Assembly (NCBI RefSeq): GCF_029714285.1
Contig: NZ_CP121662.1
Coordinates: 124,001-188,000 of the forward strand
Length of the DNA: 64,000 bases
Direction: 5' to 3'
DNA from: Rhizobium sp. CB3090
GTDB lineage: Bacteria; Pseudomonadota; Alphaproteobacteria; Rhizobiales; Rhizobiaceae
Shown here in pieces: positions 1 to 9,650 of this stretch. Each line of letters opens with the position of its first letter. Position 1 is the first letter of the stretch. The position numbers and the translations under genes were made by a program. The notes below the pieces were generated by a model. That model searched no databases. It was not told where the DNA came from and saw only the letters and a program-made list of their open reading frames with translations.

Positions 1-318
1 GCGCCGGGAGGGGAAGATGGGGGAGGAAGGCAGTGGGCAATAGGCAATAGGCAATAGGCAATAGTGATTGACGACGTCCGCGACCGGCGCTTTGTCTCCT
101 CCTGCCTCGCCTCCTGCCTCCTGCCTCCTGCCTCAACCGCCACCCCATTTGTGTCGTCTTTGCCATTTATCCCCGCCGGAGTGTTCGCGGGTCATTTGGA
201 GAGACTTGCACATTGCCGGTCAGGGCGTTACCGAGTTTGGTTAGCGAATGGTAAAGAAAATGGTCGTCTTGCCGGTAGAGTATGCGGGCGCATCGCGAGT
301 GAGAGTAAAGGACCTGAT
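1..318. other. Non-coding leader with heptamer repeats
   Basis: No convincing gene is seen here. Four perfect tandem copies of GGCAATA occupy 36-63, and about five imperfect copies of a CCTCCTG/CTCCTGC heptamer lie at 98-134. An open frame does run through from 64, but its translation over the repeats is low-complexity and does not look like protein. I therefore place the start of the downstream gene at 319. Confidence 0.6.
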
Positions 319-1554
319 GTGAGCGGATTAGAAACGGCTATCAGAAGCGCGTTGGAGCGATCCGAACGCGCCAATCCGGAAATCCGGGCTCGTATCTATC
401 AATCGGCGCGACAGGCGCTCGAAGCCGGGCTTCGCAAGCAGGACATTACCGATATCGGCATTATTTCGGCTCAGCGCCAACGCCTTGAAGCGACCATCCG
501 GGCGATCGAGGGCGAAGAGCGCGCTCGCCCGCCGGAGGTGTCAGTGACCCCCGAGGTGGAAGCGCCTCATGTGCCTTCCGTGGAGTCGCAACAGCAGGCC
601 CCGCAACCGATGCAGCAGCGTCAGGAGCCTGTCATGAGCGTTCGCGGCGAGACGCGCGACCGTCCCGTTGCCGCTCAAGCCTCCGCTCCCGTCGAACCCG
701 CCGCACCGGAAAGCGATTTTGGCGACATGCGCGCCGGCCCGGCAGATCATCTCGGCGCCGATAGCGATGAACGTCAGGCTGTCGCCGCGCCGACCGCAAC
801 CCGGTCGATGAATTTCAAGCCCGAGCGCGCCGCCGTTCGCCGCAAGCCGCGCAAGTTCTTCTCGCGCCTGCTGGTCTTCTGCATCCTGCTCGCCTTCCTC
901 GGTGTCGGTGCCTGGTGGATCAAGACCTCGGGCGTGTTCATGACAGCGGCGCAGCGCGACACCAGCGTTCCCAATCCGCCGGCGCATGTCGATTCCCAGG
1001 ATTTCAACGGTAACAATACTGCTGACGATACATCTGATGACGAGGACAACAGCGGGCCGCCCGCCAATCCGGGACTGGCGACGATCGACCCGCAGAATAA
1101 CTTCTCGGCGGAGTGGATCGAGATTTTCAAACCAACCGACTTGGCCAAGGTCGTAAGTGGCTCGCAGGCCAAGACCGAGAGCGTCTCGGAAAACGAAGGT
1201 CCGGCGGTGCGCCTGACCTCTCAGGCCAGCGGTCCCGACGGCAACGCGGCGGTCGAAGTGCCGGCAAACGTGCTGCAGCAATTGGCCGGCAAATCGTCGA
1301 CCATCGCGCTGACACTGCAGTCCACCTCCGATGCACCGACGCAGATCACCGTGGAATGCGATTTCGGCTCGCTCGGCAGTTGCGGACGTCATCGCTTCAA
1401 CGTCACCCGCCAGAAGACGGATGCGCTGTTCCAGGTTCGTTATGATCGTTCCTTGGCGCCGAACGGGCCCGGCCATCTGATCATCAACAGTGATGTCGAT
1501 GGCAAGGCGCGCGGCATCAATATCTACGCAATTCGCGTCCTGCCGGGACAATAA
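319..1554 (+). CDS. Membrane-anchored protein of unknown function
   Basis: 411 residues if translation starts at the GTG at 319, which has an AAAGGA ribosome-binding site at 308-313; the frame is open further upstream but that part is repeat-rich. The N-terminal ~70 residues look helical (VSGLETAIRSALERSER). Residues ~75-175 are Pro/Glu/Ala-rich and probably disordered. One membrane helix lies at ~181-201 (LLVFCILLAFLGVGAWWI), followed by an Asp/Asn-rich linker and a C-terminal domain of ~150 residues, presumably periplasmic, with two cysteines (CDFGSLGSC, ~345-355) that could form a disulfide. This gives a single-pass type II topology. I do not recognise a family with known function. It converges on ppk2 with only 19 bp between them. 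Confidence 0.75.
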   Translation: MSGLETAIRSALERSERANPEIRARIYQSARQALEAGLRKQDITDIGIISAQRQRLEATIRAIEGEERARPPEVSVTPEVEAPHVPSVESQQQAPQPMQQRQEPVMSVRGETRDRPVAAQASAPVEPAAPESDFGDMRAGPADHLGADSDERQAVAAPTATRSMNFKPERAAVRRKPRKFFSRLLVFCILLAFLGVGAWWIKTSGVFMTAAQRDTSVPNPPAHVDSQDFNGNNTADDTSDDEDNSGPPANPGLATIDPQNNFSAEWIEIFKPTDLAKVVSGSQAKTESVSENEGPAVRLTSQASGPDGNAAVEVPANVLQQLAGKSSTIALTLQSTSDAPTQITVECDFGSLGSCGRHRFNVTRQKTDALFQVRYDRSLAPNGPGHLIINSDVDGKARGINIYAIRVLPGQ

Positions 1555-1573
1555 AGGTACGGTTGCATCCTGC

Positions 1574-2455
1574 CTATTTGAGGACGTGCAACCCCGTGCC
1601 GAGGATCTTGTCGTCGATCTCGCCGATCGCCTTCTCGTCCTTGCCGTCATAGTCGAGCGTCAGCAGAATGTGACGGATGAGGTTGAGGCGGGCGCGGCGC
1701 TTGTCGTTGGCGTGGATCACCGTCCATGGCGCGTAGTCCATATGCGTCTCCTTCAGCATACGGTCGCGCTTTTCGCTGTAGTCCGTCCATTTGCTCAGTG
1801 CCGCGATGTCCATGGAGGAAAGTTTCCACACGGCGCGCGGATCGTGGCGGCGATCGTGGAAGCGTTTGAGTTGCATTTCGCGGCCAATATCGAGATAGAA
1901 TTTGAAGAAGAAAATGCCGTCCTGGACGATAAGCTTTTCCATGTGCGGGGTCTGCTTCAGGAATAGCTCGTATTGCTCCTGCGTGCAGAAGCCCATGACC
2001 GGCTCGACGCCGGCGCGGTTATACCAGGAACGGTCGAACAGCACGAATTCGCCCGCTGTCGGGAATTGGGCGACATAACGCTGGAAATACCATTGCCCGG
2101 CTTCGCGATCGGTCGGCTTTGTCAGCGCCACAGCACGCGCTAGGCGGGGGTTCATGTGGGCCGACGTTGCGGCGATCGAACCACCCTTGCCGGCGGCGTC
2201 GCGCCCTTCGAAGAGCGCCATGACCCGCTTGCCGGTCGCCTGCAGCCAGAACTGTACCTTGATGAGTTCGATCTGCAGCTTTTCCAGCTCTTCCAGATAT
2301 TCCTCTTCCTTCAGCTTCTTCTTGTAAGGATAGCCTGCGGAAGCAAGCGCCTCGTCTTCGATCCAGTCCGGCAGCACAGGGTCATCGACATCGAAAATAC
2401 GCGTCTTGCCATGGATATCCAATTCCACCGCCCGGCTTTTCACGTCCTCTGCCAT
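1574..2455 (-). CDS. ppk2: Polyphosphate kinase 2 (PPK2 family)
   Basis: Transfers phosphate between inorganic polyphosphate and nucleotides; PPK2 enzymes mainly use polyphosphate to make GTP or ATP from the diphosphate. The 293 residues match the size of single-domain PPK2. A Walker A-like loop [12 protein letters not shown] is at 82-93, and the second family signature [11 protein letters not shown] at 141-151 carries the Asp and Arg that bind substrate. The charged N-terminus and the [11 protein letters not shown] stretch are also typical. It lies next to the phoR-pst-pho block, which fits a phosphate-storage role, but it is on the opposite strand. I found no complete Pho box ahead of it. 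Confidence 0.93.
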   Translation of the reverse strand: MAEDVKSRAVELDIHGKTRIFDVDDPVLPDWIEDEALASAGYPYKKKLKEEEYLEELEKLQIELIKVQFWLQATGKRVMALFEGRDAAGKGGSIAATSAHMNPRLARAVALTKPTDREAGQWYFQRYVAQFPTAGEFVLFDRSWYNRAGVEPVMGFCTQEQYELFLKQTPHMEKLIVQDGIFFFKFYLDIGREMQLKRFHDRRHDPRAVWKLSSMDIAALSKWTDYSEKRDRMLKETHMDYAPWTVIHANDKRRARLNLIRHILLTLDYDGKDEKAIGEIDDKILGTGLHVLK

Positions 2456-2695
2456 GTCCTCCGCTCCTCCGAAATTTACGCCGTCTTAACGATATCTGCC
2501 TGTGCGGCAAAAAAGCCTCACGGGCAAGTTGGGTCATTTACCCTTTATTTTCAAGCCCTTTGCCGGCTCCGTCTTTCGCCGGCTACATTTATTGCTGTAA
2601 GCCGCCGGCTTCTGTGGATAGAGCCGAAAACTTCTGTCATGAATCCCCGCTAAGAGGCGGAGTCTTGGATTCCGCTATGACAAGCGAAGGGACGG

Positions 2696-3958
2696 GTGCA
2701 CTTGGAAGACGAATGGTCATTCCTCAGGAGACTGGCTGCGCGGCTGCGGCAGGAGATCGTCATCCTGATTCTTGCGACGTTGATCGCCATTTTGGCGCTC
2801 GTCGAAGGTATCAATACTGCCATCGTCTTGTGGGTCTCGCTTGTCGTTATGATCGTCGCTCTGATCCGCCGGCCGCTTACCGCGCAGGTCGCACCGCCGC
2901 CGCCCGACGAGCCGGCGCCGGTCGATCCGGAAGCCTTGCTTCGCACGGTATTTTCCGGCCTCGCCGCGCTCGACATGCCGGTGCTGATCATCGACCGCGA
3001 GGCCTCCGTCCTTATGCAGAATGCCGCCGCTGAGAAGGCGTTCGGTGCCTTTCCGCTCAATGCTCATATCTCCGCCAAGCTGCGCTCCCCCGGTGTGCTC
3101 GACATGGTGCGCGAGACGATTACCACCAACACGCCGAACCAGATCGAACATTCCGAGCGTCTGCCGTCAGAGCGCGTCTATATCGTCCGCATCGCGCCGA
3201 TCGAGCTGCCGGAGCCCGACATCGAGCCCGGCACCTTCTTCGTGCTGTCTTTCCGCGATATCTCCGAGCTCCGCCATATCGACCGCATGCGCTCCGATTT
3301 CGTCGCCAATGCCAGCCATGAGCTGCGCACGCCGCTCGCCTCGCTGCGCGGTTTCATTGAAACCATCCAGGGGCCGGCGAAGGCGGATCCGAAGGCGCAG
3401 CAGCGTTTCCTCGGCATCATGTTCGACCAGACGACGCGGATGAGCCGGCTTGTCGACGATCTCCTGTCGCTGTCGCGGCTGGAGCTGAAGTCGCACATCG
3501 CGCCAGATCAGAAGGTCGATCTCGTGCCGTTGCTCGGCCATGTCCGCGATGCGCTGCTGCCGCTTGCCGACGATCTCGACGTCACCATCAATCTGCATTT
3601 GCCTCCTGGCAAGGTGGAGGTGCTGGGCGATCGCGACGAACTGGTGCAGGTCTTCGAAAACCTGATCGAGAATGCCTGCAAATACGGTCAGGAAGGCAAG
3701 GTGGTCGAGGTTTCCCTGTTGAACGACTCGAGCCAGGCCGTCGAGGTCATCATTTCCGATAGGGGCCCGGGCATTCCGGCGGAACATGTGCCGCGCCTGA
3801 CCGAGCGCTTCTATCGCGTCAATGTCGAGGACAGCCGCTCGAAAAAAGGCACCGGCCTCGGGCTTGCCATCGTCAAGCACATTCTCACCCGTCACCGCGC
3901 GCGGCTGATCGTCAAGTCGGAAGTCGGAAAGGGAACGGACTTTACCGTCCGCTTCTGA
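2696..3958 (+). CDS. phoR: Phosphate regulon sensor histidine kinase PhoR
   Basis: 420 residues, GTG start. Two N-terminal hydrophobic helices (~18-55) anchor it in the inner membrane with almost no periplasmic loop, as in other PhoR proteins. A PAS-like segment follows at ~85-190, then the HisKA dimerisation domain with phospho-accepting His208 in NASHELRTPL. The ATP-binding domain has an N box (ENLIENACKYG, ~320-330), G1 (DRGPGIP, ~356) and G2 (GTGLGLA, ~385). It should phosphorylate PhoB, encoded at the far end of the same block, with the Pst transporter and PhoU setting its activity. A single CTGTCAT half-site occurs at 2634-2640, but it is not paired. Confidence 0.95.
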   Translation: MHLEDEWSFLRRLAARLRQEIVILILATLIAILALVEGINTAIVLWVSLVVMIVALIRRPLTAQVAPPPPDEPAPVDPEALLRTVFSGLAALDMPVLIIDREASVLMQNAAAEKAFGAFPLNAHISAKLRSPGVLDMVRETITTNTPNQIEHSERLPSERVYIVRIAPIELPEPDIEPGTFFVLSFRDISELRHIDRMRSDFVANASHELRTPLASLRGFIETIQGPAKADPKAQQRFLGIMFDQTTRMSRLVDDLLSLSRLELKSHIAPDQKVDLVPLLGHVRDALLPLADDLDVTINLHLPPGKVEVLGDRDELVQVFENLIENACKYGQEGKVVEVSLLNDSSQAVEVIISDRGPGIPAEHVPRLTERFYRVNVEDSRSKKGTGLGLAIVKHILTRHRARLIVKSEVGKGTDFTVRF

Positions 3959-4018
3959 ACGCCTCTGTGAATCGCCAGTTTTCGGCGCAACTTAATCCAT
4001 AAATTTCAAGTGGTTGAA

Positions 4019-4047
4019 CTGTCATAATTGTTTCACTCGCCTGACAT
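4019..4047 (+). promoter_or_regulatory. Pho box (three 7-bp repeats) of the pst operon
   Basis: Three heptamers spaced by exactly 4 bp: CTGTCAT (4019-4025), GTTTCAC (4030-4036) and CTGACAT (4041-4047). The first is a perfect match to the PhoB half-site CTGTCAT, the third has one mismatch and the middle one is weaker. It lies ~98 bp before the pstS start codon. PhoB binding here under phosphate limitation is inferred from the family consensus. Confidence 0.85.
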
Positions 4048-4144
4048 AAAAGGGCGGTGCTTTGACCGCTAAAAAAGAGATGCCGAACAGGCGGATGTTC
4101 CGTTCGCCGTCGCGCTCTTCAAAGCCTGTCAGGGAGGGTTCACC

Positions 4145-5179
4145 ATGAACACGTTGAAACTGTCTGTCATTGCGTTGGTCGCATCCGCCGCTCTCACTGG
4201 GGTCGCGACGGCCCGCGATCAAATTCAGATTTCCGGTTCCTCCACCGTGTTCCCTTATGCCAAGATTGTTGCCGAGACGTTCGGAGAAACCTTCACCGGG
4301 TTCAAAACGCCGGTCGTCGAATCCGGCGGCTCCGGTGCCGGTCTGAAGGAATTCTGCAAGGGCGTCGGCACCGATTCCATCGACATCGCCAATTCTTCTC
4401 GCCCCATCAAGGATAGCGAAGTCCAGGCCTGCAAGGCTGCCGGCGTTGCCGATATAGAGCAGATCAAGATCGGTTATGACGGCATCGTCTTCGCTTTCGA
4501 CAAAAGCAATCCCGACATGAAATTCGTGCCCGCCGATCTCTATAAGGCGCTGGCCGCCGAGGTTGTGGTGAACGGCAAGCTGGTCCCCAATCCCTATAAG
4601 AAATGGTCCGAGATCAATCCGTCCCTGCCTGGCTTTGAGATCGCTGCCTATATTCCGGGCGAAAAGCATGGCACGCGCGAGGTCTTCGAAGAGAAGGTGC
4701 TCGCTGCCGGCTGCAAGGAGGCCGGTGCGCTTGATGTCATCAAGGCGACTGTTTCCGATCCCGATCAGCAGACCAAGAAATGCATTGCGGTGCGCAAGGA
4801 CGGCGCGGCGGTTGATATCGACGGCGATTATCCTGAAACGCTGGCCCGCATCGACGCCAACAAGCACGGCGTCGGCGTCTTCGGTCTCTACTTCTATCAG
4901 AACAATGCCGACAAGCTGAAGGTCGCGACCGTGAGCGGCATCGTACCGTCGGGCGAGACCATCGCCAACGGCACCTATCCGGTGTCGCGGCCGCTGTTCT
5001 TCTACGTCAAGAAGGCGCATCTCGGCGTCATTCCCGGCCTGAAGGAATATGTCGATTTCTTCACGAGCGATCAGATGATCGGACCGGATGGCCCCCTGGC
5101 CGAGTACGGCCTGGTGCCGGCGCCCGATGCCGAGCGCGACCAGATCCGCAAGGATATCGCGGACGGCAAGATCATGTGA
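4145..5179 (+). CDS. pstS: Phosphate ABC transporter substrate-binding protein PstS
   Basis: Periplasmic protein that captures inorganic phosphate and delivers it to PstCA. 344 residues with a Sec signal peptide (~1-23, cut near TATA/RDQ). The mature protein opens with the family motif QISGSSTVFPYA. Further phosphate-binding segments are SGGSGAGLKEFC and the SR pair in IANSSRPI. AGGGAGG before the ATG gives a strong ribosome-binding site. It is the first gene after the Pho box and starts the pstSCAB-phoUB transcript. Confidence 0.97.
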   Translation: MNTLKLSVIALVASAALTGVATARDQIQISGSSTVFPYAKIVAETFGETFTGFKTPVVESGGSGAGLKEFCKGVGTDSIDIANSSRPIKDSEVQACKAAGVADIEQIKIGYDGIVFAFDKSNPDMKFVPADLYKALAAEVVVNGKLVPNPYKKWSEINPSLPGFEIAAYIPGEKHGTREVFEEKVLAAGCKEAGALDVIKATVSDPDQQTKKCIAVRKDGAAVDIDGDYPETLARIDANKHGVGVFGLYFYQNNADKLKVATVSGIVPSGETIANGTYPVSRPLFFYVKKAHLGVIPGLKEYVDFFTSDQMIGPDGPLAEYGLVPAPDAERDQIRKDIADGKIM

Positions 5180-5210
5180 TTGCGTAAGGACTGCCCGTCG
5201 GGGAATAGGA

Positions 5211-6692
5211 ATGAGTTTGTCACTGTTGCTGTTGTGCCTGTCGATCATCGGCGCCCTTGCCTTCGTGCTGGGGCGGACGAGAGCGGCTGCGCTGTCGGGC
5301 AACAGGTTCTCGGCCATGCATTCGCGGCTCGGCTATCACGGCGCCTATGCCGCCATCTGGGCCGTGTTGCCGGCATTGGCGCTGATCTGCGCCTGGCTGG
5401 TAATCAGCCCCGAGGTTATCGATCGTTTCGTGGTCGGATCCTTTCCGGAGGAGGTGAAATCCCTCCCGGCGGCGGAACTCAAACTCAGCTACGGCATGGT
5501 GCGCAGCCTAGCCCATGGCATGCGCCAGCTTGACGACCAGGAACTTGCCGCCGTCGCCAACGGCTCCGCCGATCTTCAATTGGCCCTGGCGCAAAAAGGC
5601 ATCCCGCTCGCCGCCCGGCCGACCGGCTACATGATCGACGCCGCCAATCGATATAACGGCATGCGGCATGCGAGCCATGTCGTCATGTCCGTCGTAGCGA
5701 TCATTCTTTCGTTGCTCTGCACTGCCCATGGCCTGCACGCCATCGCTCCCCGCTTTCGCGCCCGCAACCAGGTAGAACAGGTCATCCTCGGCGGTCTGAT
5801 CATTGCCTCCTCCATCGCCGTTCTGACGACGGTCGGCATCGCTGCTTCGATGCTGTCGGAGGCCGCCCGCTTCTTCAACATGGTTCCTGCCGCCGAATTC
5901 TTCTTCGGCACTGTCTGGGATCCACGCTTTGCCGGCGCCGGTGCGCAGACATCGGGTACCTTCGGCCTCATCCCGTTGCTGGCCGGTACGCTCTATATCG
6001 GCTTCGTCGCCATGCTGGTCGCGGTTCCCGTCGGATTGTTTGCCGCGATCTATATGGCCGAATATGCCTCCGCCCGCGTGCGCTCCGTCGCAAAGCCGAT
6101 GCTCGAGGTGCTGGCGGGCATTCCGACCATCGTCTACGGCTTTTTCGCCCTGGTGACCGTCGGGCCGTTCCTGCGCGATATTTCCGCCGACATCAACGGC
6201 TTGCTGACGGGCAGCTACACGAGCTTCATCGAGGCGCAGAGCGTCTTGACCGCCGGCTTCGTCATGGGTGTCATGCTCATCCCTTACGTCTCCTCGCTTT
6301 CCGACGACATCATCATGGCCGTGCCGCGCTCGTTGCGCGACGGTTCGCTCGGCCTCGGCGCCACGCGGTCGGAGACGGTCAAGCGCGTCCTGCTGCCGGC
6401 CGCTTTGCCGGGCATCGTCGGCGCGCTGTTGATGACTGCGTCGCGGGCGGTCGGCGAGACCATGATCGTCGTATTGGCTGCCGGGGTTGCCGCCCGCATG
6501 CAGCTCGACCCCTTCGAGCCGATGACGACGGTCACCGTAAAGATCGTCAATCAGTTGACCGGCGACCTCGAATTCACCTCCCCGCAGACATTGGTCGCTT
6601 TCGCGCTTGGCATCACGCTCTTCGGCCTGACCCTCTGCCTGAACGTCTATGCACTCTACATCGTCCGCCGATTTAGGGAGCAATACGAATGA
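5211..6692 (+). CDS. pstC: Phosphate ABC transporter permease PstC
   Basis: Inner-membrane half of the phosphate channel. The ATG at 5211 is chosen because the protein then opens with a hydrophobic helix (MSLSLLLLCLSIIGA); the frame upstream overlaps pstS. 493 residues, well above the ~320 of E. coli PstC. The extra length is an N-terminal part with three hydrophobic helices and a soluble loop (~60-160), as in rhizobial PstC. The C-terminal BPD_transp_1 permease core carries the EAA coupling loop (RDGSLGLGATRSETVKRVLLPAALPG, split here across ~378-403). Its stop codon overlaps the pstA start by 4 bp (ATGA), indicating translational coupling. Confidence 0.95.
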   Translation: MSLSLLLLCLSIIGALAFVLGRTRAAALSGNRFSAMHSRLGYHGAYAAIWAVLPALALICAWLVISPEVIDRFVVGSFPEEVKSLPAAELKLSYGMVRSLAHGMRQLDDQELAAVANGSADLQLALAQKGIPLAARPTGYMIDAANRYNGMRHASHVVMSVVAIILSLLCTAHGLHAIAPRFRARNQVEQVILGGLIIASSIAVLTTVGIAASMLSEAARFFNMVPAAEFFFGTVWDPRFAGAGAQTSGTFGLIPLLAGTLYIGFVAMLVAVPVGLFAAIYMAEYASARVRSVAKPMLEVLAGIPTIVYGFFALVTVGPFLRDISADINGLLTGSYTSFIEAQSVLTAGFVMGVMLIPYVSSLSDDIIMAVPRSLRDGSLGLGATRSETVKRVLLPAALPGIVGALLMTASRAVGETMIVVLAAGVAARMQLDPFEPMTTVTVKIVNQLTGDLEFTSPQTLVAFALGITLFGLTLCLNVYALYIVRRFREQYE

Positions 6693-8023
6693 GCGAAGTC
6701 GTATCTTCCTCCCCGTCGCCTATTCCGCGCGGGCTCACGCCAGGGGCGCCGCTGCGGCGCGATATTGGCATCAGGCGTCGCTACGCCGCCGAACGCCGGT
6801 TCCGCGCCTATGGGCTTGCCGCCGTCATCTTCGGCCTGGTCTTCCTCATCGTCCTGGTCTCCACTGTTGTGCGCCACGGCTATACCGCCTTCGTGCAGAC
6901 CTCGATCACCCTGCCGATCGAGTTCACCGAGAAGGTCATCGATCCCTCAGGCAAACGCGGAAGCGATCCGAAAGTGCTGATATCAGCCAATTATCCCGTT
7001 CTCATCCGTGACGCTCTGGTGAAGGCGCTGGGCATCGATCCCTCCAATCGGACGCTCATGCGCGAGGCGACGGAAATGGTCTCGGACGGCACGCGGATTG
7101 CGTTGCGCGACAAGGTCCTGGCCGACCCTTCTGTCATCGGGAAGACGGCAAAGGTCACTTTCCTCGCCAGTGCCAATATCGACTCCGCCAATAAGGGTGA
7201 GATCGACCTGACGGCAGACGAAAAGGATCGCAAGGTCTCCGACCGGCAACTTGCCTGGATGAAACAGCTCGCTGCGACCGGCGCCCTGCACGAGGCGTTC
7301 AATACCGGCCTGTTCCTGTCGGGCAATTCCAGCCGTCCGGAGGCCGCGGGTCTCGGCGTCGCACTGATCGGCTCGTTCTATCTCATGCTGACCGTATTGG
7401 TCCTGGCGCTGCCCATCGGCGTTGCCGCCTCGATCTATCTCGAGGAATTCGCGCCGAAGAACCGGCTGACGGATCTGATTGAGGTCAATATCAACAATCT
7501 CGCCGCGGTGCCGTCGATCGTTTACGGCCTGCTCGGCCTCTCGGTCTTCATCAACTTCATGGGCTTGCCGCGTTCCGCCTCGTTGGTTGGCGGACTGGTG
7601 CTGAGCCTGATGACGCTGCCGATGATCATCATCGCCACGCGCTCGGCCTTGCGTGCCGTGCCGCCGTCGATCCGCAGTGCTGCCCTCGGTCTCGGCGCCT
7701 CGCGCATGCAGGTGGTGTTCCATCATGTCCTGCCGCTCGCCATGCCCGGCATCCTGACGGGCACGATCCTCGGTCTGGCGCACGCGCTCGGTGAAACCGC
7801 GCCGCTACTCTTGATCGGCATGGTCGCCTTCGTCGCCAATTATCCGGCGGGACCGCTCGATCCTTCGACGGCCCTGCCGGTGCAAATCTACATGTGGGCG
7901 AGTGAAGCAGAGCGCGCCTTTGTCGAAAGAACCTCCGGAGCCATTATCGTCCTGCTCTTCTTCCTCGTTGCGATGAACATCGGCGCCATCCTGCTGCGCC
8001 GTCGCTTTGAGCGGCGCTGGTGA
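6689..8023 (+). CDS. pstA: Phosphate ABC transporter permease PstA
   Basis: Partner permease of PstC, 444 residues against ~296 in E. coli. After one helix (~45-65) there is a large soluble insert (~70-220) that corresponds to the DUF3333 domain of alphaproteobacterial PstA and is probably periplasmic. The permease core then has about five helices and an EAA loop ([21 protein letters not shown]). The 4-bp overlap with pstC and the close pstB start show that it is co-translated in the operon. Confidence 0.95.
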   Translation: MSEVVSSSPSPIPRGLTPGAPLRRDIGIRRRYAAERRFRAYGLAAVIFGLVFLIVLVSTVVRHGYTAFVQTSITLPIEFTEKVIDPSGKRGSDPKVLISANYPVLIRDALVKALGIDPSNRTLMREATEMVSDGTRIALRDKVLADPSVIGKTAKVTFLASANIDSANKGEIDLTADEKDRKVSDRQLAWMKQLAATGALHEAFNTGLFLSGNSSRPEAAGLGVALIGSFYLMLTVLVLALPIGVAASIYLEEFAPKNRLTDLIEVNINNLAAVPSIVYGLLGLSVFINFMGLPRSASLVGGLVLSLMTLPMIIIATRSALRAVPPSIRSAALGLGASRMQVVFHHVLPLAMPGILTGTILGLAHALGETAPLLLIGMVAFVANYPAGPLDPSTALPVQIYMWASEAERAFVERTSGAIIVLLFFLVAMNIGAILLRRRFERRW

Positions 8024-8037
8024 CAGGAGACGATGGA

Positions 8038-8853
8038 ATGAACATGATGACGGAAGTCGCGAGCGAAAAAGCACTGGCCAGGAAGATGACGACGATCCCC
8101 TACAAGATGATCGGTCAGGCCGTCTCGGTCTATTATGGCGACAAGCGCGCGCTGTTCGACGTGGACCTGAACATTCGTGCCAACACGGTCACCGCGCTGA
8201 TCGGTCCTTCCGGCTGCGGCAAGTCCACCTTCCTGCGTTGCCTCAATCGTATGAACGATACGATCGACACCTGCCGCGTCACCGGCAAGATCACGCTCGA
8301 CGATCAGGATGTCTATGATAACGCCATTGACGTCGTTGAGCTGCGCGCTCGCGTCGGCATGGTGTTCCAGAAGCCCAATCCGTTTCCGAAGTCGATATAC
8401 GAGAACGTCGCCTATGGGCCGCGTATCCATGGGCTGCATCGATCCAAGACCGACCTCGACCATATCGTCGAAACCAGCCTGCAGAAGGCCGGGCTGTGGG
8501 GCGAGGTAAAGGACCGGCTCTTCGAGGCAGGCACCAGCCTCTCCGGCGGCCAGCAGCAACGCCTTTGCATCGCGCGCGCCGTCGCCGTCAGTCCGGAGGT
8601 CATTCTCATGGACGAGCCGTGCTCGGCGCTTGATCCGATCGCCACCGCCAAAGTCGAGGAACTCATTCATGAGCTGCGAGAGAACTTCACGATCGTCATC
8701 GTGACGCATTCCATGCAGCAGGCAGCCCGCGTTTCGCAACGTACCGCAATGTTTCATCACGGCCATCTGGTCGAGGAGAACGATACCGATAAGATGTTCA
8801 CCAATCCCGATGATTACCGCACGCAGGATTACATCATGGGCCGTTTTGGCTGA
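8038..8853 (+). CDS. pstB: Phosphate ABC transporter ATPase PstB
   Basis: ATPase that powers PstCA, acting as a dimer on the cytoplasmic side. 271 residues from the ATG at 8038, which has AGGAG at 8025-8029. It has Walker [11 protein letters not shown]-loop [12 protein letters not shown] signature LSGGQQQR, Walker [14 protein letters not shown] and switch His in VTHSM. The LRCLNRMND segment and the [16 protein letters not shown] stretch are specific to PstB. Other in-frame ATGs at 8044 and 8047 are possible starts. Confidence 0.96.
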   Translation: MNMMTEVASEKALARKMTTIPYKMIGQAVSVYYGDKRALFDVDLNIRANTVTALIGPSGCGKSTFLRCLNRMNDTIDTCRVTGKITLDDQDVYDNAIDVVELRARVGMVFQKPNPFPKSIYENVAYGPRIHGLHRSKTDLDHIVETSLQKAGLWGEVKDRLFEAGTSLSGGQQQRLCIARAVAVSPEVILMDEPCSALDPIATAKVEELIHELRENFTIVIVTHSMQQAARVSQRTAMFHHGHLVEENDTDKMFTNPDDYRTQDYIMGRFG

Positions 8854-8904
8854 TGATGCTCCCCGCGCGGCTCCCTTCACACCTTTCACCTAGAGGATAG
8901 AAAA

Positions 8905-9618
8905 ATGGTCTCTACACACATTCTCTCTGCTTACGACGAAGACCTGAAGTTCCTGACGCGCCGCATTTCCGAAATGGGCGGCCTGGCGGAGCAGATGGTC
9001 AGCGACAGCGTCCGCGCGCTGGTAAACGGCGATGCTGCCCTGGCGCAGAAGGTCATCTCCGATGACGTCATTCTCGACCACGCCGAGCGCGAAGTCGGCG
9101 ACAAGGCGATCGTCACCATCGCCCGCCGCCAGCCGATGGCTGCCGACCTTCGTGAAATCATGGGCTCCATCCGCATCGCCGCGGATCTGGAGCGCGTCGG
9201 CGATCTCGGGAAGAACACTGCCAAGCGCGTCATCGCCGTGCAGGGCACCGGCGTTCCGCGTCGTCTCGCCCGCGGCATCGAGCATCTCTCCGAACTGGCG
9301 CTCGTCCAGCTCAAGGAAGTGCTCGACGTCTACACGACCCGTTCGCCTGATAAGGCTGTGTCGATCCGCGAGCGCGATGAGGAAATCGACGCCATGTACA
9401 CCTCGCTCTTCCGCGAGATGCTGACTTACATGATGGAAGATCCGCGCAACATCACCACCTGCACGCATCTTCTCTTCTGCGCCAAGAACATCGAGCGTAT
9501 CGGCGACCATGCCACCAACATCGCCGAGACGATCTATTACATGGCAACCGGCGCCCAGCCCGAAGGCGAGCGCCCGAAGGACGATACCGCCAATACCGTC
9601 GGTGCGGTGACGGAATAA
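8905..9618 (+). CDS. phoU: Phosphate signalling protein PhoU
   Basis: 237 residues made of two repeated three-helix bundles, each with the metal-binding signature of the family (REIMGSIRIAADLERVGDL ~ residues 90-108, and FCAKNIERIGDHATNIAE near ~190-207). PhoU links the Pst transporter to PhoR and keeps PhoR in its phosphatase state when phosphate is plentiful. It follows pstB by 51 bp and precedes phoB by 32 bp in the same transcript. Confidence 0.96.
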   Translation: MVSTHILSAYDEDLKFLTRRISEMGGLAEQMVSDSVRALVNGDAALAQKVISDDVILDHAEREVGDKAIVTIARRQPMAADLREIMGSIRIAADLERVGDLGKNTAKRVIAVQGTGVPRRLARGIEHLSELALVQLKEVLDVYTTRSPDKAVSIRERDEEIDAMYTSLFREMLTYMMEDPRNITTCTHLLFCAKNIERIGDHATNIAETIYYMATGAQPEGERPKDDTANTVGAVTE

Positions 9619-9650
9619 AGTAGACGCCAAGAGAAGGAGACCACAGGCGC

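Noticed and set aside
36..134. Short regular repeats resembling a CRISPR array
   Set aside because: Units are only 7 bp, directly adjacent, with no spacers and no cas genes.
2634..2640. Perfect CTGTCAT Pho half-site before phoR
   Set aside because: No second heptamer at the 11-bp period on either side, so it is not a usable Pho box by itself.
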